Position numbers and translations under genes: made by a program | The notes under the pieces: generated by a model | The model's database searches: none | The model's input: only the letters and a program-made list of their open reading frames with translations | What the model was told of the DNA's origin: nothing | Part shown: piece by piece, positions 45,145 through 55,932 of the stretch | Numbering within the stretch: position 1 is the first letter of the stretch | How the letters are laid out: each line of letters starts with the position of its first letter | Source of the DNA: Uloborus plumipes | Taxonomy: Eukaryota > Arthropoda > Arachnida > Araneae > Uloboridae | Direction: 5' to 3' | Assembly (NCBI GenBank): GCA_038373865.1 | Contig: JAXGGA010002009.1 | Coordinates: 62,001-126,000 of the forward strand | Length of the DNA stretch: 64,000 bases

Positions 45145-47456
45145 GTCCGAGAGCCAGTAACAGATATATATGACCAAGTTCCTCTCAAGTGATAATTAGT
45201 AAAACGCAGCAGAAAATCGAACTATGAAGCCTCGTGAATGTCAGCTGAGGCTCGGTGGGGGGGATAAGCAGTTGGAACCTCCCACGCTTGAAGAAAAAAA
45301 AAAAAAAATTCACTCATTTCCTCTCGCCTAAAAATTTACCAGATGATAGCTTAAATGTAACTATTGATAAATATATACGTCAGGTGGCTGTATCTTGGTG
45401 GAAAAATTGTCAGCTGATACTTTGAAGGTCGTTACGTAGAAGTTAGCTAGAAGCATTTACTGACTACACTGTTCGACAAAAAAAAAACCTTGAAAATGCT
45501 TCTGGTATTTTGAAGGCTGATTCTTATGTAAAATGACCCCCGTTTTCCCCCATGACGTCCCAATTTTTTTTAAAACGCCCCCCTTTTTTTTCATTTTTCC
45601 TTAGTTTCATTCTATTATTTTTTTTTGGAGGGGAAAGGAGCCTTATATTCACCAATAAATTTTTTTGGATGTCAAGAGAGACTCAAAGTTTAAAATCATG
45701 AGCACTGAGAAAAAATCGGGGGACTTGGGGGGGCGTGGCCCCCCAAAATATTCGAAAAATCACCAAAAACGATCTTTTTATTCTAGTTTCTTTAAAAAGA
45801 CCTTTAAAACAGTTTTTTCGGTGCAGAACCAGAGTATAGGATCCGCTCCTATGGCTCCTGGGTCAGAAAAAATTTTCACGCTGTAAAATTTAAAAAAAAA
45901 AATAAAATAATGCTTTACAAATCGCACTTTGCACTCGAGTTTTAAAGCAGGTCTTCAGCCAAAAAAAAAAAAAAACAAAATTGTGGCTGATTCTTATGTC
46001 AAATGACCCCCTATTTCCAAATATGACCTCAGTTTCCCCCCTCCACCCCCTCTTTCCAGAGAGTCCCCCCCCCCCCAATTCAGAGTCATTTTACTAATTC
46101 GGAGGGAAAAGTACATTACGTAACCCGTTAACATAATTCTAAAAGGCAACAGAGGTTCAAAGTTCAAAATCATGTACATGTGTACCAAAAATATAAACTA
46201 GGGCGGTATACCTCCCCCTCCCCCCCCCCCAAAAAAAATAAGAAAAGAAAATTCTATACTCTGATTTTTCACAAAAAAAAAAAAAAAAAAAAAAAAAAAG
46301 GTTTAAAACGTCTTTTAGAAAAACAAGAAAAGAAGATTTTTTTTTGGGGGGGGGGGGGACACCGCCATAGTTTATATTTTTGGTACACATGTACATGATT
46401 TTGAACTTTGAACCTCTGTTGCCTTTTAGAATTATGTTAACGGGTTACGTAATGTACTTTTCCACTCCGAATTAGTAAAATGACTCTGAATTGGGGGGGG
46501 GGAACTCTCTGGAAAGAGGGGGTGGAGGGGGAAACTGAGGTCATATTTGGAAATAGGGGGTCATTTGACATAAGAATCAGCCACAATTTTGTTTTTTTTT
46601 GGCCGAAGACCTGCTTTAAAACTCGAGTGCAAAGTACGATTTTTAAAGCATTATTTTATTTTTTTTTTTAAATTTTACAGCGTGAAAATTTTTTCTGACC
46701 CAGGAGCCATAGGAACGGATCCTATACTCTGGTTCTGCACCGAAAAAATGTTTTAAAGGTCTTTTTAAAGAAACTAGAATAAAAAGATCGTTTTTGGTGA
46801 TTTTTCAAATATTTTGGGGGGCCACGCCAAATCGGGGAACTTGCCCCCCCCCCCCCAAGTTCCCCGATTTTTTTCTCGGTGCTCATGATTTTAAACTTTG
46901 AGTCTCTCTTGACCTTCAAAAAAATTTATTGGTGAATATAAGGCTCCTTTCCCCTCCAAAAAAAAATATGATAGCCCTGAAACTAAGGAAAAATGAAAAA
47001 AAAATGGGGGCGTTTTAAAAAAATTTGGGACGTGATGGGAGAAAACGGGGGTCATATTCGGATTCAGGGGGTCATTTTACATAAGAATCAGCCTTCAAAA
47101 TACCAGAAGCATTTTCAAGGTTTTTTTTTGTCGAACAGTGTAGTCAGTAAATGCTTCTAGCTAACTTCTACGTAACGACCTTCAAAGTATCAGCTGACAA
47201 TTTTTCCACCGAGATACAGTCAGCTGACGTATATATTTATCAATAGTTACATATAAGCTATCATCTGGTAAATTTTTAGGCGAGAGGAAATGAGTGAATT
47301 TTTTTTTTCTTCAAGCGTGGGAGGTTACAACTACTCATCCCCCCCACTGTGCCGCAGCTGACGGTCATAGGGCTTTATGATACTGTTGTCTGATGCGTAT
47401 GGCCAATTATCTATCGAGAAGAAATAATTAACCAAATTTTCACCTGGCTCTCGGAC
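45145..47456. mobile_element. 2.3 kb foldback element, GTCCGAGAGCCAG ends, TA target duplication
   Basis: The ends GTCCGAGAGCCAG and its inverse are flanked by TA (45143-45144 and 47457-47458). The arms of about 1.1 kb (45145-46235 and 46345-47456) are very similar. The centre is dominated by C, A and G homopolymers (46205-46350). The outer 170 bp match the element at 23612-24830. The interrupted sequence rejoins to match the uninterrupted copy at about 21150-21165. Open frames inside are products of homopolymer-rich arms, mirrored on both strands. No transposase. Confidence 0.85.
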
Positions 47457-47543
47457 TATATGAATTCCTTCCAAGTCTACATAATTATCTTGTATTTCAG
47501 CATAAAAATTCCTCATCATATTTGCTTTTCATTTTAAAATCAT

Positions 47544-47740
47544 AACTCTTAAGAACATAGGCGGCTCGTACAGGGGGGCAAGGGGGGACCTCCTCATTTC
47601 TAACAGTAAAGTATAACCTCATTTTTCATGGTTAAAAAGTTATGATCGATTGAAAAACGATTTATTTCACCAAAATAAAAGAAGAAAATGCCAATAACAA
47701 GCTGAAAATTCCAACTTTTTCAAGTTATTTAGAAATTTGG
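47544..47740. other. Last ordinary sequence before the composition break
   Basis: GGCGGCTCGTACAGGGGGGC (47561 on) resembles the CAGTGGCGG-type repeat ends at 39534 and 41875. Base composition is normal up to about 47720. Confidence 0.5.
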
Positions 47741-48578
47741 GTGGGGTTTTAAAAAATTGGGTGGTGATGGTGTGAAGGTGTTGTTATGATTTTAGTGGGG
47801 TGGTGGTTTGGTAATGATTGGATAATTGTTTGGTTGGGTTGGGATTTGGATATTTTGGTTTTATGTATAAGTTTTTTTTTAGTTATGGGGGGATTGAAAA
47901 ATGGTGAGGAAATAATTTTGTGGGGTTTTTGATATAATTTTTATGAGGGTTGAGGTGCAGTGTTATTTTAATGTGTTATATTTGGTAGTATAACATTGGA
48001 TATGAAGGAATTGGAGTAAGGGATTTTTTAGGGAGGGAAAGAGGGTTTAGTTGTATTTTTTTTTTTTTTTGTTGATTTTTGACGTTTGTTAGTGGGTATA
48101 AGAGTATTTGTGGTTTGATTAGAAGAATTTTTTTAAATTTATGGATGAGTATGAGGTCTTTTTAAAATTTTTTAATTGTGTAAATGTTGAAAAAATCATA
48201 AAAAATTGGAATTTGGTGAAAAAAAAAATTGTGATTATGGGTAGTTGATGGGGTTTGGTATTTTAGTTAAATTTTATTTGTATTAATGGATTAAAGTTAT
48301 TTGGATTTTGCTGGTTCTGGTTAAATTTTTTTTTTTAGTGTGGAGGAGTACAACACAAAAGAAACATTTTTTTTTAGTATTTGTGAAGTGGTTGTTTATT
48401 TTTTAGTTGATTATGGTGGTTGTGGGTGGTGTGGGGTGTTGGGTGTTTGTGGTGTGTGGGTTATATGAGTGTTTGTAAGGTGTATTTATATGGTTTTTTG
48501 GGGTGGGGTGGTGTTAAGAAATTGGGGTGTGTGTGGGGTATATATTGATGTGTGGGTAGTTGGTGTGGTGAGTTGTAC
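47741..48578. other. Transition zone: C almost absent
   Basis: Within a few tens of bases C falls from normal to a handful of isolated cases, mostly clustered at 48311-48366 (TACAACACAAAAGAAAC). A and T remain common and G rises. Poly-T and poly-A runs persist, so an ordinary AT-rich sequence seems to lie beneath. The last C I can find is at 48578. There is no gene. Confidence 0.85.
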
Positions 48579-51500
48579 TAGGGGAAATGTGTGTGGTGGT
48601 TAGGGGTATTGGTAGGTGGATAAGAAGTTGTTGGATATTTTAGTAGTAGTGGGGGTGGTGTTAGAGAGAGGTTTGTGGGGTGGGATAAGTGGGAATTTTG
48701 GGGTTTGTGGGGATGGGGTATGTATTTGATATATTTGGTGGGGGTGGGGTGGGGGGGGAGGGTTTAAGAGGGTTTTAGAGTGGATTTGGATGGGTTTTGA
48801 TGGTTGGGGTGGGGGGGGTGTTTGGGTATGAGGGTTTTGTGGGAGGTAAATGTAATGTTAGTGAAGTGTAAGGGGGATGATGAGTTTTTTTGGGGGTTTG
48901 GAGGGGTTTGTTTAGTGTTGTTTTTGTGAGGGTGGGGGGGGTGGGGGATGTTGTGGGGGGAATAGAAAATAATTGGAAAGTGGGGGGAGAGGGAGATGTG
49001 GGGTTTAGGGGTGGAGAGGTATGGATGTTTTTGGGTGGGGGGTTGTGTTGAGAGGGAAAAGAATTTTTTTGTGGTGTGAAAGTTTAGTTGTTTTTGGTTT
49101 TTTTTGGAGGGGGTTTTTTTTGGGGTAGTGGTTTTAGGGGATGTTGGATGGTGGTATGGGGTATGTTGTTGATAAGGATTTGTAATTTGATGGGGATTGG
49201 TGGGGGGGGGAGTTATGGGTGAGGTTTTGGGAGTGGTGTAGGATGGTTTGGTAGGGATTTGTGTAGGTGAGTGGTGGGAAATTGTGTATGATATGGGGTG
49301 GTGTGTATTGGTAGTTTTTGTTGAGTGTGGTTTATGGGTTTGGAGGTGATGGTTTGGTGAGGTTGAGAGTGGTTGTGGGGAGATTGTGGGTGGGGTTAGG
49401 GTGATTGAGGATTGGGTGGGTGGGTGGGGTGGATGGGTTGTTTGGTTAGGGTTGGGTGTGGATGGGGGGTAGTTGTTGTGGTAGGTGAGAGGTTATGGGG
49501 ATGTGGGGGGTTGGGAGGTGGGTTGGTTGTTGTAGTGTGTAGTTGTTTAGTTTGTTGGGGGTGTGTATGGTAAGGGTTTGGTTTTTTTGGGGTGGTTGTA
49601 TGTTGTGGTAGAGGGTGGTGGGGGGGGTATGGGGTGTGGTTGGGTTGTGGAGGGTGGTGTTGTTTTGATGGTGGTTTAGTGGGTGGAGGTTGTGAGTGGG
49701 ATGAGTTTTATGTTGTGGTTGTGTTGTAGGGAGTGTGGGGTGGTATAGGATGGGGGTGTTTTAAGGGTGTTGATTTGGTTGTGGGTGGTTGGGGTGAGGA
49801 GAAGGTATTAGGTTTAGTGGGTTTGTGGGGATTGGGGGGTGGGGGGGATGTTTGGGTGTGGAGGTGAGTGGAAGTGGTGGGTTGGGTTATTTGGTGGTTG
49901 GTTTTTAAGGGGGTTTGGGGGTGGGTATGGGTTTATGTAGGATTAGTGGGTTGTTTTGTGATGTTTGATAGTTGGTGTTTTTGGGGAGGGAGTGTATGGT
50001 GTGGTGAGGAATGGGATGTGTTTAAGTGGTGTAGGGGGGGGTTTTGGATGTAGGTGATAAGTGTGTGAAGGGGGATGGGGATGTATTGTTATTTAGAGTG
50101 TTGGTTGTTTTGGGGGTATGGGAGTGGGGTGGGGTTATTTGTTTGTAGGTTGGGGTTATATGATAGTTGGAGGTGTTGTGTGTGGGTTTTAGGGAGGGGG
50201 AATGTGTTTTTTGAATATGGTTTTTGGGGGGGGGAATGGGAGTGGGGTTAGTGGTTGTAGGGTTGGGTGGGTTAGGGATTTGTGGGGTGTATTGTTTGTG
50301 TGGTGTGGGTTTTGAGGTGTATGTTTTGGGGGGGGGTTGTTTGATGTGGGAGGGTTTGGGGTGGGTTGGGTGTGGGGGAGTGTGTTGGGGGGTTGGTGTT
50401 TTGGTGAGGTTGATGGTGTGGGGATGGGGTATAGTAGGGTGTGTTGGGGTGGTTGGAATTTTAATTTTGAATAGTTATGTGTGAATAGAATTTTGAATTG
50501 TGTGTTGAAAGTAGGGGGTAGGTGAGGGGGGTAGGGGGGGGTAAGGTGTGAGGTGAATAGGGTGTGTGTGGATAGTATTGTATGTGGTTGAGGATTGTTT
50601 GGGGATGTGGTTGGGGGGTGGGGGGGGTGTTGGGGAATGATTTATGTTGGATGTGTGTGTGATATTTGTTGGTTGGGTATTTTTGTGGTATGTGTTTTTG
50701 GGGAAGAGGGGTGATTTTTGTAAAGGGGGGTGTGATGGGAGGTTAAGTGTGGATGGGGTAAGATAGGGGTTTTTTGGGTAGTGGGAAGGTGTGTGGGGGG
50801 TGATGAATATAGGTTTTTTTGGGGTAGATTGTTGTGTTGTGGGTGTTTGTTTTGTTTGTTTGTTTTGTATTGTTTTGAAGTGTGTAGTATGTGGGGAGGG
50901 TTGTGAGGTTGAGGTGGTTGGGGAGGAGGGAGTGTGGGGATAGTGGGGTTGGTGGGTGTGAGTGGTGGTTTGTGGTAGGTGGTGAGGTTAGGGGGGAGGT
51001 TAGGAGGGTGTGGTTGTTGGGATGGGTGTGTGGTTGTTGGGTGGAGGTGGGGTGGTGGAGGTTTTTTTTTTTGTTTTTGTTAAGATGAATGGATGTTTTG
51101 GGGGATAGTGTGGGTTGGAAGGAGGTGAGTTGGGGGGGGGAATGGTTGAGTTTTTTTTTATGGGGGTGAGTGAAGATTTGTTTGTAAAAAAAAAAAAAAA
51201 AATTTTTTTGTTGTTTTTTATTTTTTGTTTTATGATAAGAGGGGGGGGATTTTAGAGGGTAGAAGAGGATTTTTTGGATGTTAAAGGGGGTGTTGGTAAG
51301 GAGGATTTGGGTTTGTTTGGGGGTAAGAGGGGAAGGGGTGTGTGGGTTGGTATAAATGGATGAGGGGGTTTGTTGATAGTTTTATATTTGGTGGTGGGTG
51401 TTTTGTTGGGTAGGGGGATGGGTGTTAGAATTTGTTTTATTGATTGTGGGTTTGAGGGGGGGTTTTAGGGGTGTGTTGAGGATTTTTAGTTAGGGAGTTT

Positions 51501-54500
51501 TTAGAAATGGTGAAATTGATTTGGTTTATTTGGAGTGATGGTAGGGTTTGTTTTATTGTTGGGAGGTAAGAGGGTGATGTTGTTGGGGGTTGGGGTAGGA
51601 TAGGGAGGAGGATGTGTATGGAGAGAAGTTAGATGATATAAGTGGGGTGGGGGTGGGATTGTGGTTTTATTTTTGGGTTTTGTGGATTAGAGTTGTGGGG
51701 TTGAAGTATAATGGAGTTGGGTTATTAAGTGGTTTATGGAGTGGTTTTGAAGTGGGGGAGTGTAGAATGAATATGGAAGGGGTTTTGGGAAGTATAAGGT
51801 TGGGATAAGAAGTGATGGGGAGAAGTGTGGGGTGGGGTTATTTTTATGAATGGTTGTTTGTGAAAGGTATTTTTGTGGTATTGATAGTGGAAGTTTTAGG
51901 TATTGAGTAATAAGATTTGGTTAGTTATATGTGGAGTAGTGGTATGTTGGTATGTGTTGATTGGATGTAGTGGGTGTGGAGGGGATAATAGGTGTGATGA
52001 GGTTTGGTGAGAGAGATTTGGATTGTTGGGGGGGGTTTTATGAGGAGTTGGTGGGAGGGTTGGAGTGGGGGGTTTTTTTTGTTATGGAGAAGGTGTTTGA
52101 GGGTTATTTTGTTTAGGGAAGATTTAGTTTTGGTAAGTTTTGATTGTGGTGTATGATGTATGGTGGGAGTGAATAGGATTTTGTTGTGTGGGGGGGTGGG
52201 TGGTGGGGGTGGGTTTGGTTTTGTGTGGGTGTTGGTGGGGGTGTGTGTGGGGGGGGGTATGGTAGGAGTGGATGTTTATGGGGAGGTGAGTGTGAGGTGA
52301 GGTTTTGGTGGGGGTGGTTTTGGGAAAGTGTTAGTTTGGGGAAATAGGGGGGATTGTAGAGTGGTAGGGGGGGGTTGTTGTGGTGGATTGGGTGTTGGTT
52401 GTGGTGGTGGGTGTGGGGGGTTGTGGGGTTTGGGGGGGTGGTTTGTTGTGTGGGGTGTTGGGTGGGGTGGTGGGTTGGGTGGGTGTGGTGGGGTGTGGTG
52501 GTGTGTGGTGTTGTGGTTGGGTGTTGGTGGTGTGTTTGGGGGGGTGTGTGGTGGGTGGTTGGGTGTTGGTTGGGGTTTGGGGGTTGTGTGGTGTGGTGGG
52601 GTGTGTTGTGGTTGTTGGGGTGTTTGGTGGGTGGTGTTTGGTGGTGGTTAGGGGGGGGTTGGGGGTGGGAGGTGGATGGTTTGGTTGAGGGGTGGGTTGT
52701 GGGGTGGGGGGTGTTTGGTAGGGTTGGTGGGTGGGTGTTTGTGGTTGTGTGTGTGGGATGTTGGGGTGGTGTTTGTGTTGGTAGGGTGGTGTGGGTTTGT
52801 GGTGGGGTGTGGGGGGATTGTGGTATATGGTGGGGTTTGGGGTGGTGGTTGTGTTGGGTTTGGTGTTTGGGTGTGTTGGGTTGGGGGTTGTGTTTGGGGT
52901 AGGTGTGGTTGTGGGGGTGGTTGGATGGGGGGTTTGTGTGTTTTGTGGTGTTTGGGGGGGGGTGTTGTGGTTGTTGGTGGGGTTGGTTTGGGTTGTGTGT
53001 TGTGGGGTTGTGTGGTGGGTGGGTTGGGGGTGTGGTGTGTGGGTGGGGTGTGTTGGGGTGTGGGTTGGGTGTGGGTTGGGGAGTTTTGGTTGGTGATGGT
53101 TTGGTGGGTGTGGGTTTGGGGGTGGTGGGGTTGTGTGAGTGGGTGTGGTGTGGAGTGTGGGGTGTTGTTGTGTTGGTGGGTGGTGGTTTGGGGTTGGGGG
53201 TGTTGGGGGTGTGTTGTGGTGGTGTTGGGTTGGTTTGTGGGGGTGTGGTAGGGTGGTTGTTGGGGGTTGTGGAGTTGGGGTGTTTGGGGGGTGTGTTGTT
53301 GGGTGAGTTGGATGGGTGGTGGTTGGTTGGGGGTGGTTGGTGTGGTTTGTGGGTGGTGGGTATGGGGTGTTGTGGGTGGTTGGGTGTGGGGTGTGGTGTG
53401 GGTAGGTTGGGTGGTGGAGGGGGTGGGGTGTTTGGGTGTGGTTGGTGGTGGGTGGGTTTGTGGTGGTAGGTGTGGGTTGTTTGTGGTGTGGGGTTGGTGG
53501 GGTGTGAGTGGTGGTGGGGTGGTGTTGGTGGGGTGGTGTGTGTTGTGGGTTGGGTTGTTGGGGGGTTGGGGTGGTGTGGGTTGTGGGGGTGGGTTTGGTG
53601 TGGGTGGTGGGTGGGTGTGGGTGGTGTGGGTGGGTGTGGTGTTGGGGGTGTGTTGGGGGTGGGGTTGTGTGGGTTGTGTGGGGGGTGTGTGGTGTTGTGG
53701 GGTGGTGGTGGGGGGGGTTGGTTGGGTTGTGGGTGTGGGGTGTGGGTGTGGTGTGTGGGTGGGTTGGGTTGGGTGGGGGTGTTGGTGGTGGTGTGTGGGT
53801 GTTGGTGTGGGGTGGGTTGTGGTGGGTGGGGGTGTGTGGTGGTGTTGTGGTTGGGGTGTGTGGTGGTTGTTGGTGTTGGGGGTGTGTTGTGGGTTGTGGG
53901 TGTTGGTGGGTGTGGGTAGTGGGTGTGGGGGGTGGGGTGGTTGTGTGGTTTTGGGGGGGTTGGGTGGTTGTTTGGTGTGGGGGTTTGGGGGGGTGTTGTG
54001 GGTGGTGGGGTGTTTGTGGGTGGTTGGGGGGGTGGTGTGTGGGTGGGTGGTGTTTGTTGGTGGGTTTGTTGTGGTGTGGGGTGGTGGTTTGTTTGGTTGG
54101 TGGGGGTTGTGGTGTGGTGGGGTGTTGGGGGTTGGTTGTGGTGTGGGTGTTGGAGGGTGTGTGGGTGGTGTTTTGGTTGGTGGGGGGTGGGTGGGGTGTG
54201 TGTGGGTGGTTTGGTGTGTGGGGTGTGTTGGGGGTGTTGTGGTGGGTTGGTGTGGGTGTTTGGTGGGTGGTTGGTTGTGGGTTTGGTTGGTGTTGGGGTG
54301 TGTGGTGTGTGGGGTGTGGTTTGTGTTTGGGGTGTTTGGGTGGGGTGTGTGGGGGGTTGGTTGTGGGGTGGGTGTGGTTGTGGTGTTGGGGTGTGGGGTG
54401 TGGTGGGGGGTGTTTGTGGGTTGGGTTGGTGGGGTTTGGGTGTGTGGGTGTGGTGTTGGGGGGTTGTGGGGTGGTTGTGGGTGGGGGTTGTGTGGGGGTG

Positions 54501-55932
54501 GTGTGGTTTGGTGGTGGTTGGGTGGGTGTTGGGTTTTGGGTGGTGTGTGGGGGGTGGTGTGGGTGTGTGGTTTGTTGTGGGGGGGTGTGGGGTGTGGGGT
54601 GGGTGGTGTGTGGTGTGGGTGGTTGGGGTTGTGGGGTGTGGGGGTTGTGGGTGTGTGGGTTGGGTTGGGTGTTGGGTGTGGGGTGGTTGTGGGTTGGGTG
54701 GTGTTTGTGGTTGGGGGGGGGGTGGTTGTGGTGGGTGGTTGGGGTGGGTTGGGGGGGGTTGGTGTGGGGTGGGGTGTGGGAGGGTGTGGGGTGTGGTGTT
54801 GGTGGTGGGTGGGGTGTGGGGGGTTGTGGGGGGGGGGGTTTGGGGTGTTGGGTGGTGGTTGGGGGTGTGGTGGGGGGTGGTGTGGGGTTTGTGGGGTGGG
54901 TGTTGGGTGGGGGTGGTTGGGGTGGGGGGGGTGGGTTGGGGGGTGTGTGGTGGTGTGTGGGGGTGTGGTGTTGGGTGGGTTTGGTGGGGGTGGGGTTGGG
55001 TGTTGTGGGTGGGTGTTTTGTGGGGGGGTGGGTGGTTTGGGGGGTGGTGTGGTTGGGGGTGTGGTTGTGTGGTGTGTGGTTGGGTGGGTGTTGTGGTTGT
55101 GGGGTGTGTGGTGGTGTTTTGGGGGTGGTGGGGTTGGGTTGTGGGGTGTGGTGTGGGGTGTGGTAGGGGGGTGGTGGGTGTGTTTGGGTGGTTGGTGGTT
55201 GGGTGGGGGTGGTTGGGGGTGGGTGGGGTTGGTGTTTGGGTGGGTGGGTTGGTTGGGTGGGGGGTGTGTGGGTGTTGGGTGGGTGGGTTGTGGGTGGTGT
55301 GTTTGGGTGGGTTGGGGTTGGTTGGGGTGGGTGGTGTTGGGTGGGTGGTGTTGTGGGGTGGTGGGGGGTTTGTGGTGGGGGTGTGGTGGGTGTGGTGGTT
55401 GTGGGTGGGGGTGGTGTGGGTGGGGTGTGGTGGTGTTGGGTGTGGGGGGTGGGGTTGGTGGTGGGTGGGGTGGTGGGTTGTGTGGGGGGTGGGGGGGGGG
55501 GGTTGGTTGGTGGGTGGGTGGTGGGGTGTTGGGGGGTGTGTGTGTTGGGGTGGGGGTTGTGGTGGGGTGGGGTGTTGTGTGGTGTGGTTGGGGGGGGGTG
55601 GTGGTGGTTGGTGTGGTGGGGGGGTGGGTGTGGGGTTTTGGGTGGGTGGTTTGGTTGTGGGGGGTGTGGGGGGTGGTGGGTGTGGTTGTGGGTGGTTTGG
55701 TGTGGTGGGGTGTTGGTGTGTTTGGGGTTGTGGGGGTGTGTTGGGTGGTGGGTGGTTTTGTGGGGGTTGTTGTGGTGTGTGGGTGGGGGTGTGGTTGTGT
55801 GTGTTGGTTTGTGGGGTGGGTTGGTGGTTGTGGTGTGGTGGTTGTGGGGGGGTGTGGGTTGGTGTGGTGTGGTTGGTTTGGTGTGGGGTGTTGGTGGGTT
55901 TGTGGGGTGTGTGGTTGGTGTTTGGTGTGGGA
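48579..55932. other. C-free DNA with fading A
   Basis: Only A, G and T occur. A is still common at 48600-51900, becomes sparse from about 52300, and is last seen at 55932. Tandem periodicity is not evident. The long forward frames here, including one of 552 codons at 53508-55166, consist almost only of Gly, Val, Trp, Cys and Leu. They stay open because every stop codon contains A. They are not genes. Confidence 0.85.

Larger units (their letters stand above)
42841..47543. mobile_element. Second copy of the 1.3 kb GGGTAAGTGG element, split by insertions
   Basis: The segment 42841-43110 aligns with 20350-20595, 43740-43853 with about 20610-20735, 44925-45142 with about 20920-21155, and 47459-47543 with about 21158-21235, all in the same order and orientation. 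The gaps are a hAT element (43118-43731), an insertion of about 1 kb (43854-44925) and a TA-flanked foldback (45145-47456). The intact copy in the calpain intron serves as the empty-site reference. Confidence 0.7.

Noticed and set aside
45665..46919. Mirrored open frames on both strands
   Set aside because: The similar peptides on opposite strands come from the two inverted arms of the 45145-47456 element. Poly-Phe, Gly and Lys runs are from homopolymers.
1..47740. The large palindromes as long-read chimeras
   Set aside because: Most have target duplications (TA, TTAA), diverged arms with private indels, or an empty-site match elsewhere in the window. This is expected of real foldback elements.
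27302..47740. Next calpain exon (N-P-W-G box)
   Set aside because: Looked for in this span and not found. I cannot exclude a missed short exon without computation.
53508..55166. 552-codon forward frame and overlapping frames from 52328 on
   Set aside because: Open only because the sequence has no C and almost no A. The product is nearly all Gly, Val, Trp, Cys and Leu and resembles no protein.
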